Origin: Saccharothrix sp. NRRL B-16314
GTDB taxonomy: Bacteria; Actinomycetota; Actinomycetes; Mycobacteriales; Pseudonocardiaceae
Assembly (NCBI RefSeq): GCF_000716595.1
Contig: NZ_JNXC01000003.1
Location: forward strand, 62,001-126,000
DNA: 64,000 nt
Reading direction: 5' to 3'
Below, piece by piece: positions 40,913 through 51,800 of this stretch (position 1 is its first letter; the number at the start of each line of letters is the position of its first letter). The notes beneath the pieces are model-generated. The model did not search any database. It saw only the letters and a list, made by a program, of their open reading frames with translations, and had not been told where the DNA came from. Made by a program: the position numbers and the translations under genes.

Positions 40913-41827
40913 GTGAGCCTCATCGTTCTGGTCCCCGACGAACTCGGCGTCCGCGCGCTGTCCGACGTGGAAGGTGTGCGGCCCGTCCGCTACGAACCGG
41001 GGCAGCCGCTGCCGGCCGAAGCCGCGCAGGCGGAGGTCCTGGTGCCGAAGTTCCTCCACGGCACGGACCCGCGCGAGGTGTTCGCCGGGCTGCCGTCGCT
41101 GAAACTGGTGCAACTGCTGTCGGCCGGCGCCGAGCGGTTCATCGGAGTCGTACCTGATGGGGTGATGTTGTCGACGTGCCGAGGCGCGCACGGCGGCAGC
41201 ACGGCGGAGTGGGCGATCGGCGCGCTCCTCGCCATCTACCGCGACTTCCCGGCGTTCGAGCGGGCGCGGCAGGAACGGCGTTGGGACTACCACCTCACGG
41301 AGACGTTGCAGGACAAGAAGGTGCTCGTGGTCGGTGCGGGAGACTTGGGCGAGCAGTTCCGCCGTCGTCTCGAGCCGTTCGACGCGAGCGCGACGCTGGT
41401 CGGCCGCAGCGCGCGGCCCGGTGTGCACGGCGTCGACGAGCTGCCCGACCTGCTCGGGGGGTTCGACGCGGTGCTGGTCGTCGTGCCGCTGACCGAGGAG
41501 ACCACCGGCATGGTGGACGCGAAGTTCCTCTCCCGGATGAAGGACGGCGCGATCCTGGTGAACGCGGCGCGCGGCGCGGTGGTCGACACGGACGCCCTGC
41601 TGGCCGAACTCACGTCCGGGAGGCTCCGCGCGGCGCTGGACGTGACCGAGCCCGAGCCGCTGCCGGCCGACCATCCACTGTGGACCGCGCCGAACCTCTT
41701 CCTCACCCCGCACGTGGCCGGCAGCTGCACCGGTCACGCCGAACGCGCGTACGCCGTCGTGGCCGGGGAAGTCGCCAGGTTCGCCCGCGGAGAGCAGCCG
41801 GCGAACCTGGTCCAGGGCGAGTATTAG
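40913..41827 (+). CDS. D-isomer-specific 2-hydroxyacid dehydrogenase
   Basis: 304 residues from the GTG at 40913, with TAACGT (40899-40904) 8 nt upstream. The NAD motif is VVGAGDLGEQFRRRL. The catalytic Arg is in VNAARGAVVDTD, the Glu in TEPEPLP, and the His in LTPHVAGS. It lacks the C-terminal ACT domain of SerA and is a compact family member acting on a small 2-keto or 2-hydroxy acid. Substrate unresolved. Confidence 0.88.
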   Translation: MSLIVLVPDELGVRALSDVEGVRPVRYEPGQPLPAEAAQAEVLVPKFLHGTDPREVFAGLPSLKLVQLLSAGAERFIGVVPDGVMLSTCRGAHGGSTAEWAIGALLAIYRDFPAFERARQERRWDYHLTETLQDKKVLVVGAGDLGEQFRRRLEPFDASATLVGRSARPGVHGVDELPDLLGGFDAVLVVVPLTEETTGMVDAKFLSRMKDGAILVNAARGAVVDTDALLAELTSGRLRAALDVTEPEPLPADHPLWTAPNLFLTPHVAGSCTGHAERAYAVVAGEVARFARGEQPANLVQGEY

Positions 41828-41897
41828 CCCATTCGGGTTAACGGACACGGCGGAACGGACGCTCGCGGAGGTCGTCCGAACCTCCTAACGTGCGGGC

Positions 41898-42629
41898 GTG
41901 GCTACTCACGACGACCGTTCGAGGGCATCGAGCGGCTACTCCGACGACGGGTACTACTCCACGAGTGGCGTGGGCGGAGGAGTGCACCACTTCGACGACG
42001 GCACCCAGACCACGACCAAGAGCGACACCTTCGCCAAGGACACCCAGGGCTTCGACTCGACCGGTTACACGCCGATCGCCGACCTGGACAAACCCACCAC
42101 CTACGACACCGACTTCGAGGACGACGAGCGCAAGCCGTTCGGCTGGACCGCGAGCGCCGACATCGGCCTGCTGGTGCTGCGGCTCGCGCTCGGCGGCGCG
42201 TTCGTCATGCACGGCTTGCAGAAGGTGTTCGGCCTGTTCGGCGGGCCGGGCATCGACGGGTTCACGGCGAACCTCCAGTCCATCGGGTTCCGCGAGGCGC
42301 GAATCCTGGCGTGGGTCACCGGCGTGACCGAGCTGGGCGGCGGCGCCCTGCTGGTCCTCGGCCTGTTCACCCCGCTCGCGGCGGCCGGCGTGCTCGGCGT
42401 GATGCTCAACGTCCTGGCGCTGAAGTACAAGGGCGGGTTCTTCGCGCCCAACGGCGTGGAGCTGGAGGCGGCCTACGCGGCGATGGCGTTCGCCGTGCTG
42501 TTCGCCGGCCCCGGCCGCGCTTCCCTCGACAACAACCGCAGCTGGTTCCGCCACCCGCTGCTGTCCGGCTTCATCTGCCTGGTGATCGCCGCCGGCGCCA
42601 CCGCGGCGACCCTCTACGTCTTCCGGTGA
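41898..42629 (+). CDS. DoxX family membrane protein
   Basis: 243 residues from the GTG at 41898, with TAACGT (41886-41891) 6 nt upstream. The first 85 residues are a soluble, Asp/Thr/Ser-rich tail. Four membrane helices of the DoxX domain follow (LLVLRLALGGAFVMHGLQKVFG ... LGGGALLVLGLFTPLAAAGV), and a further hydrophobic segment ends the protein. Mycobacterial DoxX has been tied to oxidative stress defence with SseA and SodA; Rv3005c is in the same position (from memory). Here the partner genes are absent. Confidence 0.88.
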   Translation: MATHDDRSRASSGYSDDGYYSTSGVGGGVHHFDDGTQTTTKSDTFAKDTQGFDSTGYTPIADLDKPTTYDTDFEDDERKPFGWTASADIGLLVLRLALGGAFVMHGLQKVFGLFGGPGIDGFTANLQSIGFREARILAWVTGVTELGGGALLVLGLFTPLAAAGVLGVMLNVLALKYKGGFFAPNGVELEAAYAAMAFAVLFAGPGRASLDNNRSWFRHPLLSGFICLVIAAGATAATLYVFR

Positions 42630-42636
42630 CACGGCC

Positions 42637-42748
42637 GCTGCTCGGCGGTGGGCGGCCTGGTCGCTGGGCCGGGCTTCGCTTGGCGCTGCTCGGCGGCATC
42701 TGGCCCGGTCGCCGGGCCGGGCTTCGTTCGGCGCTCTGCGGCGGCAGG
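42637..42748. repeat. 48-bp tandem repeat, about 2.3 units
   Basis: Units begin at 42637, 42685 and 42733 with GCTGCTCGGCGG or a close variant, and share GGGCCGGGCTTCG. The array starts 8 nt after the doxX stop and runs up to the start of the next small gene. Confidence 0.85.
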
Positions 42749-42756
42749 CCTTGCCC

Positions 42757-43008
42757 ATGAACGAACGGGTGGTCGCGGCGGGGGCGCAGCTCGCGCTGGT
42801 GGTGGTCGGGATACCGGTGGTCTACCTGATCGCGTTCCCGTTCGGCCTCACCGCGCGCTCGCTGGTGCCGCCGGTCGGGCTGCTCGCGGGGCTCGTCGTG
42901 GGTGGGCTGCTCGCGACCAGAGCGCGAAGACCCGTGACCGGGCCGTTCGCCGGCTGGGCGGTGTTCCTCGCCTCGCTCGGTCTCGCCTGGCTGCTGCACA
43001 CCTCTTGA
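42757..43008 (+). CDS. Small integral membrane protein
   Basis: 83 residues with three hydrophobic helices (QLALVVVGIPVVYLIAFPFG; LVPPVGLLAGLVVGGLLA; WAVFLASLGLAWLLH). Function unknown. The start ATG at 42757 lies immediately after the 48-bp repeat, which has no clear ribosome site. It ends just before a two-way terminator shared with convergent ilvD. Confidence 0.65.
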   Translation: MNERVVAAGAQLALVVVGIPVVYLIAFPFGLTARSLVPPVGLLAGLVVGGLLATRARRPVTGPFAGWAVFLASLGLAWLLHTS

Positions 43009-43013
43009 ACAGC

Positions 43014-43052
43014 GGAAACCGGCCGACGGAAGCACCCCGCCGGCCGGTTTCC
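43014..43052. terminator. Bidirectional terminator between small membrane gene and ilvD
   Basis: GGAAACCGGCCG (43014-43025) pairs perfectly with CGGCCGGTTTCC (43041-43052) around a 15-nt loop, between two convergent stops. Confidence 0.75.
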
Positions 43053-43063
43053 CCGAAGGGTCC

Positions 43064-44908
43064 CTACTTGGTCACGTCGCGCACGGCGCCGGTCGAGGCG
43101 TCGCTCGCCATCCGGGCGTAGGCGCGGAGCGCGGCCGTCACCGGGCGGACCCGGTCCACCGGCTGCCACGGCTGCTCGGACGACTCCATCTTCGCCCGCC
43201 GCTCGGCCAGCACCGTCTCGTCCACCAGCAGCTCCAGCCGCCGCTCGCGGACGTCGATCAGGATCCGGTCGCCGTCCTGCACCAGGCCGATCACACCGCC
43301 GCCCGCCGCCTCCGGCGACACGTGGCCGATGGACAGCCCCGACGTGCCACCCGAGAACCGCCCGTCGGTGATCAGCGCGCACTTCTTGCCCAGACCGGCG
43401 CCCTTGAGGAACGCGGTCGGGTGCAGCATCTCCTGCATGCCCGGTCCGCCGGCGGGGCCCTCGTACCGGACCACGAGGACGTCACCCGGCTGGATCTCCT
43501 TCTTCAGGATCGCCGACACGGCCTCCTCCTGGGACTCCACCACCCGCGCGGGCCCCTCGAAGTGCCACAGCTCCTCGTCGACGCCCGCCGCCTTGATCAC
43601 CGCGCCGCGCTCGGCGAGGTTGCCGTGCAGCACGGCCAGGCCGCCGTCCTTCGTGTACGCGTGCTCGACGTCGCGGATGCAGCCGCCCGCCGCGTCCGTG
43701 TCCAGCTTCGACCACCGGTTGGACGTGGAGAACGCCTGCGTCGTGCGCACCCCGCCGGGCGCGGCGTGGAACAGCTCCAACGCGCGCTTCGACGGAGAGG
43801 CCGCGCGGACGTCCCACTCGCCGAGCCACGACGAGACGTCCGGGCTGTGCACGGTGTGCACGTCCTCGTTCAGCAGCCCACCGCGCCACAGCTCACCCAG
43901 CAGCGCGGGGATTCCACCCGCCCGGTGGACGTCCTCCATGTGGTAGTCCGAGTTCGGCGACACCTTCGACAGGCACGGCACCCGCCGGCTCACCGCGTCG
44001 ATGTCCGCCAGCGTGAAGTCGACCTCGCCCTCCCGCGCGGCGGCGAGGATGTGCAGCACGGTGTTCGTGGACCCGCCCATCGCCATGTCCAGCGCCATGG
44101 CGTTCTCGAACGCCTTGCGGTTGGCGATCGAGCGCGGCAGCACCGACTCGTCGTCCTGCTCGTAGTACCGCTGGCACAGGTCGACGATCGTGCGGCCGGC
44201 CTCGGAGAACAGCTCGCGGCGCGCCGAGTGCGTCGCCAGCGTGGAGCCGTTGCCCGGCAGCGCCAGGCCCAGCGCCTCGGTGAGGCAGTTCATCGAGTTC
44301 GCGGTGAACATGCCGGAGCACGAACCGCAGGTCGGGCACGCGGACCGCTCGACCTCGGTCAACCCGGCCTCGTCGACGTCCGGCGACGCGGACGCGGCGA
44401 TCGCGGTGATCAGGTCGGTCGGCGCGACGGCCACACCGTCCACCACGACCGCCTTGCCCGCCTCCATCGGCCCGCCGGAGACGAACACGACCGGGATGTT
44501 GAGCCGCATCGCCGCGTTCAGCATGCCGGGGGTGATCTTGTCGCAATTGGAGATGCACACGATCGCGTCGGCCTGGTGCGCGTTGACCATGTACTCGACC
44601 GAGTCGGCGATGATCTCCCGCGACGGCAGCGAGTACAGCATCCCGCCGTGCCCCATGGCGATGCCGTCGTCCACCGCGATCGTGTGGAACTCGCGCGGCA
44701 CCCCGCCCGCCTCGCGGATCGCGTCGGCCACGATGTCGCCGAGGTCGCGCAGGTGCACGTGGCCCGGCACGAACTGCGTGTAGGAGTTGGCGATGGCCAC
44801 GATCGGCTTGCCGAAATCGCTGTCGGTCATGCCGGTCGCCCGCCAGAGCGCGCGGGCACCCGCCGCGTTGCGGCCGTGGGTCGTGGTGCGGGAACGGAGC
44901 GGTGGCAC
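43064..44908 (-). CDS. ilvD: Dihydroxy-acid dehydratase
   Basis: 614 residues from the GTG at 44908. IlvD dehydrates dihydroxyisovalerate and dihydroxymethylvalerate in valine, leucine and isoleucine synthesis. [19 protein letters not shown] and [19 protein letters not shown] hold the Fe-S ligands. The C-terminal [20 protein letters not shown] is also diagnostic. It is separated from ilvBNC by the VKOR and PH genes and lies on the opposite strand. No leader peptide was seen upstream. Confidence 0.97.
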   Translation of the reverse strand: MPPLRSRTTTHGRNAAGARALWRATGMTDSDFGKPIVAIANSYTQFVPGHVHLRDLGDIVADAIREAGGVPREFHTIAVDDGIAMGHGGMLYSLPSREIIADSVEYMVNAHQADAIVCISNCDKITPGMLNAAMRLNIPVVFVSGGPMEAGKAVVVDGVAVAPTDLITAIAASASPDVDEAGLTEVERSACPTCGSCSGMFTANSMNCLTEALGLALPGNGSTLATHSARRELFSEAGRTIVDLCQRYYEQDDESVLPRSIANRKAFENAMALDMAMGGSTNTVLHILAAAREGEVDFTLADIDAVSRRVPCLSKVSPNSDYHMEDVHRAGGIPALLGELWRGGLLNEDVHTVHSPDVSSWLGEWDVRAASPSKRALELFHAAPGGVRTTQAFSTSNRWSKLDTDAAGGCIRDVEHAYTKDGGLAVLHGNLAERGAVIKAAGVDEELWHFEGPARVVESQEEAVSAILKKEIQPGDVLVVRYEGPAGGPGMQEMLHPTAFLKGAGLGKKCALITDGRFSGGTSGLSIGHVSPEAAGGGVIGLVQDGDRILIDVRERRLELLVDETVLAERRAKMESSEQPWQPVDRVRPVTAALRAYARMASDASTGAVRDVTK

Positions 44909-44987
44909 GGCTCCTCCAGAAGTCTTTTCGAAAGTTGCTACGCGAACGGCGCGCGCGGGGTGGGCGCGGGAGGCTGGGAGCGGTGCC

Positions 44988-45431
44988 TCAGAGGTTACTC
45001 CGACGCAGCGCGTCGGAGACCAGCACGGCGGCGAGCGCGAGTGTGATGACGTGCACGGCGGTGCACCACAGGCAGATCTTGCCGATGAGCAGGAACTCGG
45101 CCGCGACGAGGTACACCACGAACAGCACGCCGACGCCGATCGACGCCAGCCTGGCCCAGTGCACCATCTTGTGCCGCCAGAAGTACGGCAGGCTCGCGAC
45201 CGACATGAACACGAAGAACGCCAGGCCCAGCACCGCGACGGGGATGCCGAACAGCTCGGACTGCTCGCTGGTGGTGACCGTGCCGCAGTCGATCACCTCG
45301 CCCTCGGCGCAGAGCAGCGCGTCGGCGGTGAAGTGGGTGACGGTGAGGTAGGCGGAGACCGCCAGGCCCGCCAAGGACAACAGGAGGCTGATGGCCGGTG
45401 TCCGGCCGAGCGTTCGCGTGTTGGAACTCAC
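44988..45431 (-). CDS. Vitamin K epoxide reductase (VKOR) family protein
   Basis: 147 residues, four membrane helices. The active-site CxxC is C120/C123 in KICLWCT. The shuttle cysteines are C41/C49 in [14 protein letters not shown]. Bacterial VKOR reoxidises DsbA-like proteins with quinone, forming disulfides in exported proteins. The GTG overlaps the stop of the PH-domain gene (GTGA), so both are coupled. No DsbA is next to it. Confidence 0.92.
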   Translation of the reverse strand: MSSNTRTLGRTPAISLLLSLAGLAVSAYLTVTHFTADALLCAEGEVIDCGTVTTSEQSELFGIPVAVLGLAFFVFMSVASLPYFWRHKMVHWARLASIGVGVLFVVYLVAAEFLLIGKICLWCTAVHVITLALAAVLVSDALRRSNL

Positions 45432-45895
45432 TCTTCGGACTTTAGAGGTGGCGGCGTTGTGTCCTCGTTGGGCGCGGAGGCGTCCTCTGCGGGCTCCTCG
45501 ACGTCCGGCTCAGCCGTCGGGTCGGCCACTCGCCCGCCGCTGACCAGCGACAACATGGGCAGGTGGCCGGCGCGGACCGCGGGCAGCCGGACCAGCGAGT
45601 CGTCCGCGAGCACCGCCGACAACCACCCCTTCGGCACAACCTTGATCGCCTTCACGTCCGACCACCCGACCACCCGCTTGCCGAACGTGCTCCGCGCCAC
45701 GATCCGCTCGCCGTCCACGGTCGTCCGGTTGCGCAGCACCCACCACACGAACGCGGCCGGTAGCAGGTAGAGCGCCTGGAGGCCCGGCGCGGCCCAGGCG
45801 ACGGGCGTCGCGCACACGGCGGCGGAACCGGCGGCGATCAGGGCGGGCGTGGGGATGCGGAACACGACTTTCGGCACGTCGTCAGATGCTGCCAC
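45428..45895 (-). CDS. PH domain-containing membrane protein (CFP-6-like)
   Basis: 155 residues from the GTG at 45895, with GGAGG just upstream. Two hydrophobic stretches (about 13-50) precede a small bacterial PH-like domain (RTTVDGERIVARSTFGKRVV, then WSDVKAIKVVPKGWLSAVL, LVRLPAVRAGHLPML), and an acidic Glu/Asp/Pro tail follows. It corresponds to Rv3004 (low molecular weight protein antigen CFP-6), which is also divergent from ilvB (from memory). Function unknown; coupled to VKOR. Confidence 0.85.
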   Translation of the reverse strand: MAASDDVPKVVFRIPTPALIAAGSAAVCATPVAWAAPGLQALYLLPAAFVWWVLRNRTTVDGERIVARSTFGKRVVGWSDVKAIKVVPKGWLSAVLADDSLVRLPAVRAGHLPMLSLVSGGRVADPTAEPDVEEPAEDASAPNEDTTPPPLKSEE

Positions 45896-45974
45896 CGGTC
45901 CTCCGAGCGGGTGACTCCGACCCACGTCCACGCACTGGGGGCCGTCCACCATCCGGGAGTGCCGTCCCGCACAG

Positions 45975-46004
45975 TTGACGCTCCGCACCTTTGACGGTTA
46001 ACGT
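45975..46004 (+). promoter_or_regulatory. Promoter of the ilvB leader
   Basis: TTGACG (45975-45980) and TAACGT (45999-46004) are 18 bp apart. The leader peptide ATG is 7 nt after the -10, so the leader mRNA probably starts at or next to its first codon. Confidence 0.6.
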
Positions 46005-46011
46005 CAGGGCC

Positions 46012-46059
46012 ATGCAGCGCAACCTCGTTCTCGTACTTCCCAGGCGCGTCGACGCCTAG
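46012..46059 (+). CDS. ilvB leader peptide
   Basis: A 15-residue ORF, MQRNLVLVLPRRVDA, followed by TAG. The run Leu-Val-Leu-Val-Leu supplies the codons that would stall ribosomes when leucine or valine is short. The downstream arrangement of mutually exclusive hairpins and a T-tract terminator makes this a transcription attenuation leader. ilvB attenuation leaders are known in Corynebacterium and predicted in other actinobacteria. Confidence 0.85.
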   Translation: MQRNLVLVLPRRVDA

Positions 46060-46122
46060 GCATTCGAGCTTGCGTCGACGCGCGACCCTCGTCCGGCCCG
46101 TCTGGGTTGGCGAGGGTTTTTT
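46043..46122 (+). promoter_or_regulatory. ilvB attenuator
   Basis: GCGCGTCGACGC (46043-46054), inside the leader ORF, pairs perfectly with GCGTCGACGCGC (46075-46086). The 3' strand of that pairing runs into the terminator stem: ACCCTCG (46085-46091) with CGAGGGT (46111-46117), extended inward by CCGGCCC/GGGTTGG and followed by six T (46117-46122). Stalling in the Leu/Val run would block the first pairing and change terminator formation. Confidence 0.8.
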
Positions 46123-46164
46123 CGTGCCCGGACCGTGCATTCTCCTTACCCACGAGGCAGACAG

Positions 46165-48002
46165 ATGACCAGCGCAACCTCGCGACCGGCTCCCGGTGAG
46201 CCGCCGTCGCCCCGCCCTGGACCGAGGCCGAAGCCGGCCCCACCGAGCGGCGCCCCCGTCCGCATGACCGGTGCCCAGTCCCTCGTCCGCTCGCTGGAGG
46301 CGGTGGGCTGCGAGGTGGTCTTCGGCATTCCCGGCGGCACCATCCTGCCTGCCTACGACCCTCTGCTCGACTCCACCAAGGTGCGCCACATCCTGGTCCG
46401 CCACGAGCAGGGCGCGGGCCACGCCGCGACCGGGTACGCCCAGGCGACCGGCAAGGTCGGCGTCTGCATGGCCACCTCCGGCCCCGGCGCGACGAACCTG
46501 GTCACGCCGCTCGCCGACGCCAACATGGACTCCGTCCCCGTGGTCGCCATCACCGGGCAGCAGTCCCGGCCGCTGATCGGCACCGACGCGTTCCAGGAAG
46601 CCGACATCTGCGGCATCACCATGCCGATCACCAAGCACAACTTCCTCGTCACCGACGCCGCGGACGTCCCGCGCGCCATCGCCGAGGCGTTCCACCTGGC
46701 CTCCACCGGCCGCCCCGGTCCCGTCCTGGTGGACATCCCCAAGGACGTGCTCCAGGAGATGACCTCGTTCTCCTGGCCGCCGGAGATGCGCCTGCCCGGC
46801 TACCGGCCGACGACCCGGCCGCACGGCAAGCAGGTGCGCGAGGCCGCGAAGCTGATCGCCGCGGCCCGTCGCCCCGTCCTCTACGTCGGCGGCGGCGTGA
46901 TCAAGGCCGAAGCGTCGGCCGAGCTGCTGGCGCTGGCCGAGTCCACCAACATCCCGGTGGTCACCACGCTGATGGCGCGCGGCGCGTTCCCCGACTCGCA
47001 CCCCCAGCACATGGGCATGCCGGGCATGCACGGCTCGGTCGGCGCGGTCGCCGCGATGCAGAAGTCGGACCTGCTGATCGCCCTCGGCGCGCGGTTCGAC
47101 GACCGGGTCACCGGGCAGCTCAACTCGTTCGCGCCGGACGCGCAGATCGTGCACGCCGACATCGACCCGGCGGAGATCTCCAAGAACCGCCGCGCGGACG
47201 TCCCGATCGTGGGCGACTGCAAGGAGATCATCAGCGAGCTGGTCGACGCGGTCCGGGTGGAGAAGGAGAACGCGGCCACCACCGTCGACCTCGCGCCGTG
47301 GTGGGCGCAGCTCGACGCGCTGCGCGAGACGTTCCCGCTGGGCTACGACTGGCCCGAGGACGGCACGCTGTCACCGCAGTACGCGATCGAGCGGATCGGC
47401 GCGCTGACCCCGCCGGACACCCTGTTCACCGCGGGCGTCGGCCAGCACCAGATGTGGGCGGCGCAGTTCATCAAGTACGAGTCGCCGCGCACGTGGATCA
47501 ACTCCGGCGGCCTCGGCACGATGGGCTACGCGGTGCCCGCCGCGATGGGCGCGAAGGCGGGCGTGCCGGACGTCCAGGTGTGGGCGATCGACGGCGACGG
47601 CTGCTTCCAGATGACCAACCAGGAGTTGGCCACCTGCGCCATCGAGGGCATCCCGATCAAGGTCGCGGTCATCAACAACGGCAACCTGGGCATGGTCCGC
47701 CAGTGGCAGACCCTGTTCTACGGGGAGCGCTACTCCAGCACCGACCTGGGCACGCACAAGCACCGCATCCCCGACTTCAAGCTGCTCGCCGAGGCGTACG
47801 GCTGCGCCGGCCTGCGGGCCGAGTCGCGCGACGAGGTCGACGCGGTGATCCAGCAGGCGATGGAGATCAACGACCGGCCGGTCGTCATCGACTTCGTGGT
47901 CGGCAAGGACGCCCAGGTGTGGCCGATGGTCGCAGCGGGCACCGGCAACAGCGAGATCATGGCCGCGCGTGGCATCCGCCCGCTGTTCGACGAGGACGAG
48001 TG

Positions 48003-48003
<1 letters not shown>
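46165..48003 (+). CDS. ilvB: Acetolactate synthase large subunit
   Basis: 612 residues. A Pro-rich N-terminal extension of about 35 residues precedes the fold. [25 protein letters not shown] starts the TPP enzyme core. The catalytic Glu is in [15 protein letters not shown], and the ThDP/Mg motif is [12 protein letters not shown]. It makes acetolactate and acetohydroxybutyrate, the first common step of valine, leucine and isoleucine synthesis. Expression is under the attenuator upstream. The stop shares one base with the ilvN ATG. Confidence 0.97.
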
Positions 48004-49554
<1,551 letters not shown>

Positions 49555-49573
49555 GACCAGCAGTTTCGCGGTA

Positions 49574-49609
49574 CGGAGCCCGCAGTGTCCCCGGACGCTG
49601 CGGGCTCCG
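49574..49609 (+). terminator. Terminator of ilvBNC
   Basis: CGGAGCCCGCAG (49574-49585) pairs with CTGCGGGCTCCG (49598-49609), with further GTCC/GGAC pairing in the loop. It is 20 nt after the ilvC stop. The next gene's possible -10 (TATACC, 49611-49616) begins right behind it. Confidence 0.8.
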
Positions 49610-49622
49610 GTATACCTAGGCC

Positions 49623-49892
49623 ATGACCGACAGCGCGCCCATCTACGACGACAAGGCCCACGTCCGGGGCAACCTCGACCTCGCCGGCGCCGAGTGGATT
49701 CGCAGCGACGAGGGCGCGGAGGAGGAAGAGGAGCACGTCGAGATCGCGTTCGTCGAGCACACCGACGGCGTGACGTACACGGCGATGCGCAACTCGGCGC
49801 ACCCCGACGGCCCGGTCCTCGTCTTCACGCCCGCCGAGTGGGAGGCCTTCATCCTCGGCGTCAAGGACGGCGAGTTCGACGAGCCCTGGTGA
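49623..49892 (+). CDS. DUF397-like small protein
   Basis: 89 residues, very acidic. The C-terminal half (AMRNSAHPDGPVLVFTPAEW, then EAFILGVKDGEFDEPW) matches the DUF397 pattern, a family abundant in streptomycetes and often paired with helix-turn-helix (XRE) regulators such as those near bld genes. No XRE partner is adjacent. A possible leaderless start lies just after the ilvBNC terminator. Confidence 0.8.
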   Translation: MTDSAPIYDDKAHVRGNLDLAGAEWIRSDEGAEEEEEHVEIAFVEHTDGVTYTAMRNSAHPDGPVLVFTPAEWEAFILGVKDGEFDEPW

Positions 49893-49912
49893 CGCGCCAC
49901 TCCGCGCTCCCC

Positions 49913-50017
49913 GAGCGTCGACCTCACGCGTCCCCGCCGTAGGACCCACGCGCGTGTCGTACCTCCAGAACCACCGTGTCCTACGTTCGCGCACCCCGAG
50001 TTCAACGCTCGCGTCGA
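49913..50017. repeat. 22-bp repeat element, locus C (decayed, outward arms)
   Basis: Two degenerate inverted units (cores 49913-49927 and 49935-49949, 22 nt apart) are followed by three forward units starting at 49952, 49974 and 49996. The last has GAGTTCAACGCTC. Unlike loci A and B the inverted units come first and no inverted arm follows. It lies between DUF397 and ECF genes on the same strand. Confidence 0.8.
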
Positions 50018-50107
50018 CGGCGCGGTTGCGGTCGCGGCCGGCGGACAGCGTGTCGCAGGACACGTCGGTTCCGTGAAGGGCGTGGTGGCTCGGGGGCAAG
50101 TAGAGGC

Positions 50108-50722
50108 ATGACGAGGATGACTGCGAGTGCGGCGGGGCCGGGCCCGGGGCCGCCGCACGGTGAGGAACCGGACCTGTCGGGGCCGGATCCGGGGTCGGTG
50201 TTCGGGCGGCTCTTCGACGACCACGCCGGGTCGCTGCACGCCTACCTGGCTCGTCGGGTCGGCGACCAGACCGCCGACGACCTGGTGTCGGAGACGTTCC
50301 TGGTGGCCTTGCAGCAACGGCACACCTACGACGCGGCGCGAGCCGGCGCTCGGCCGTGGTTGTACGGGATCGCCAGCAACCTGCTGCGGCGGCACGTGCG
50401 GCAGGAGGTCCGGGGCTGGCGGGCCAGGGCCCGGGTGGTGGGGTCGGACCGTGCGCAAGCGGAGTCGCCCGAGGTCCGCACGACCGAGCGGATCACCGCG
50501 CAGCAGCGGGTCCGGCAGTTGGCCGGTGCGCTGGCCGCGCTGGAACCGGGGGACCGGGACGTGCTGCTGCTGACCTCGTGGGGTCATCTGAGCTCGACCG
50601 AGGTCGCCCAGGCCCTGGGCATCCCGGTGGGCACGGTCTACTCGCGACTGCACAGGGTGCGCCGATGGCTGCAATCGCACAGTTCTGTTGCGACCGGTGG
50701 AGCGGAGGACGGCGATGGGTGA
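50108..50722 (+). CDS. ECF sigma factor
   Basis: 204 residues. Region 2: SVFGRLFDDHAGSLHAYLAR, then RVGDQTADDLVSETFLVAL. Region 4: LEPGDRDVLLLTSWGHLSST, then EVAQALGIPVGTVYSRLHRV. A Pro/Gly-rich N-terminal tail of about 30 residues precedes region 2; an ATG at 50117 is the alternative start. Its stop overlaps the start of a CU044_5270-type gene by 8 nt, so the two work together. Confidence 0.9.
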   Translation: MTRMTASAAGPGPGPPHGEEPDLSGPDPGSVFGRLFDDHAGSLHAYLARRVGDQTADDLVSETFLVALQQRHTYDAARAGARPWLYGIASNLLRRHVRQEVRGWRARARVVGSDRAQAESPEVRTTERITAQQRVRQLAGALAALEPGDRDVLLLTSWGHLSSTEVAQALGIPVGTVYSRLHRVRRWLQSHSSVATGGAEDGDG

Positions 50723-51794
50723 GGGGGATCGGGCCGGGGTGCGGCAGGTGTGGACCGAGGACGAGCTGGACCACGCGCTGACCGGGCTGTACCTGGAGAT
50801 CAAGACTGATCAACGGGGTCTGGTCGGCGTGCGGGAGAACCTGGTGGCGGCTGCGGAAGGTCAGGCCCGACCGGGGCTGGGCCTCGTCGGGACCGGGGAG
50901 GGCGCGCGTCGGCGGCGGCCGTTGCGCCGCTGGTTGGCCGCCGCGGCGGCGGTCGCGGCGCTCGCGACCGGGGGCGTGTTCGCGCAGCCGGTGTTGTTCT
51001 CCGACAGGGCCGCCACCGCCCAAGCACGGGAGGCGCTGACCAGCGCCGCCGACGTCGCCGCGAGGGCAGGGGATCCGGCGGTGGCGGACGGCCAGTACCG
51101 CTACGTGGCCACCCACGCCTGGTGGGTGAGGACGACCGGTGCGGAGAGCGAGAGCTTCTCCTTCCTCAACGAGAACGTCATCGAGACCTGGATTCCCGCC
51201 GACCCCGACGGGGAGTGGTTGCGGCGACGCGGGGAGACCGGCAACCGCAAGTGGGTCAAGGGCACCGAGGCAGAGGCCCGTGCGGCGGGTGCCGTGATCG
51301 AGGAGACGCCGTGGCCGGAGCAGCGTGCCGACGGCGGCGAGTTCACCGAGGGCGCTCCCGAGCACGGCAACTGGCAGTTCCCCAAGCCGGAGTTCCTCGC
51401 CGGCCTGCCCGCCGACCCCGAGCGGCTGTACGAGCGGTTGCGACAGGACAGCGGCGGCGGAAAGCGGTCGCTGGTGTACGCCGCCGACGCGTTGCGCACC
51501 GGTCTGATGCCCGCCGCTGCCCGCGCGACCCTGCTGCGGGCGTTGACCTACCTCCCCGGACTGGACGTCACGGACGGCGCGGCCGATCTCGACGGCCACC
51601 GGGGCGTGGCGCTGGGCATCTCCGAGGGCGGTGAGCGCCAGGAGATCATCCTCGACCCCGGCACGGGTGAGGTGATGGGGGAGCGCACGGTGTCCGACTC
51701 GATGTTCGCCGGCGTCCCGAAGGGCACCGTCACCGGCTACTCCTCCACCACCACGGCGGTGGTCGACGGCATCGGGGCCAAGCCCACCCGGTGA
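50715..51794 (+). CDS. CU044_5270 family membrane protein (ECF partner)
   Basis: 359 residues from the ATG at 50715 with GGAGG 6 nt upstream. A cytoplasmic N-terminal part of about 60 residues precedes one membrane helix (LAAAAAVAALATGGVFA) and a 270-residue outer domain (YRYVATHAWWVRTT ... NENVIETWIPADPDGEWLRR). The CU044_5270 family is regularly paired with ECF sigma factors in actinobacteria. An anti-sigma-like role is inferred from that pairing, but there is no zinc-binding ZAS motif. Confidence 0.82.
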   Translation: MGEGDRAGVRQVWTEDELDHALTGLYLEIKTDQRGLVGVRENLVAAAEGQARPGLGLVGTGEGARRRRPLRRWLAAAAAVAALATGGVFAQPVLFSDRAATAQAREALTSAADVAARAGDPAVADGQYRYVATHAWWVRTTGAESESFSFLNENVIETWIPADPDGEWLRRRGETGNRKWVKGTEAEARAAGAVIEETPWPEQRADGGEFTEGAPEHGNWQFPKPEFLAGLPADPERLYERLRQDSGGGKRSLVYAADALRTGLMPAAARATLLRALTYLPGLDVTDGAADLDGHRGVALGISEGGERQEIILDPGTGEVMGERTVSDSMFAGVPKGTVTGYSSTTTAVVDGIGAKPTR

Positions 51795-51800
51795 TCCGGT

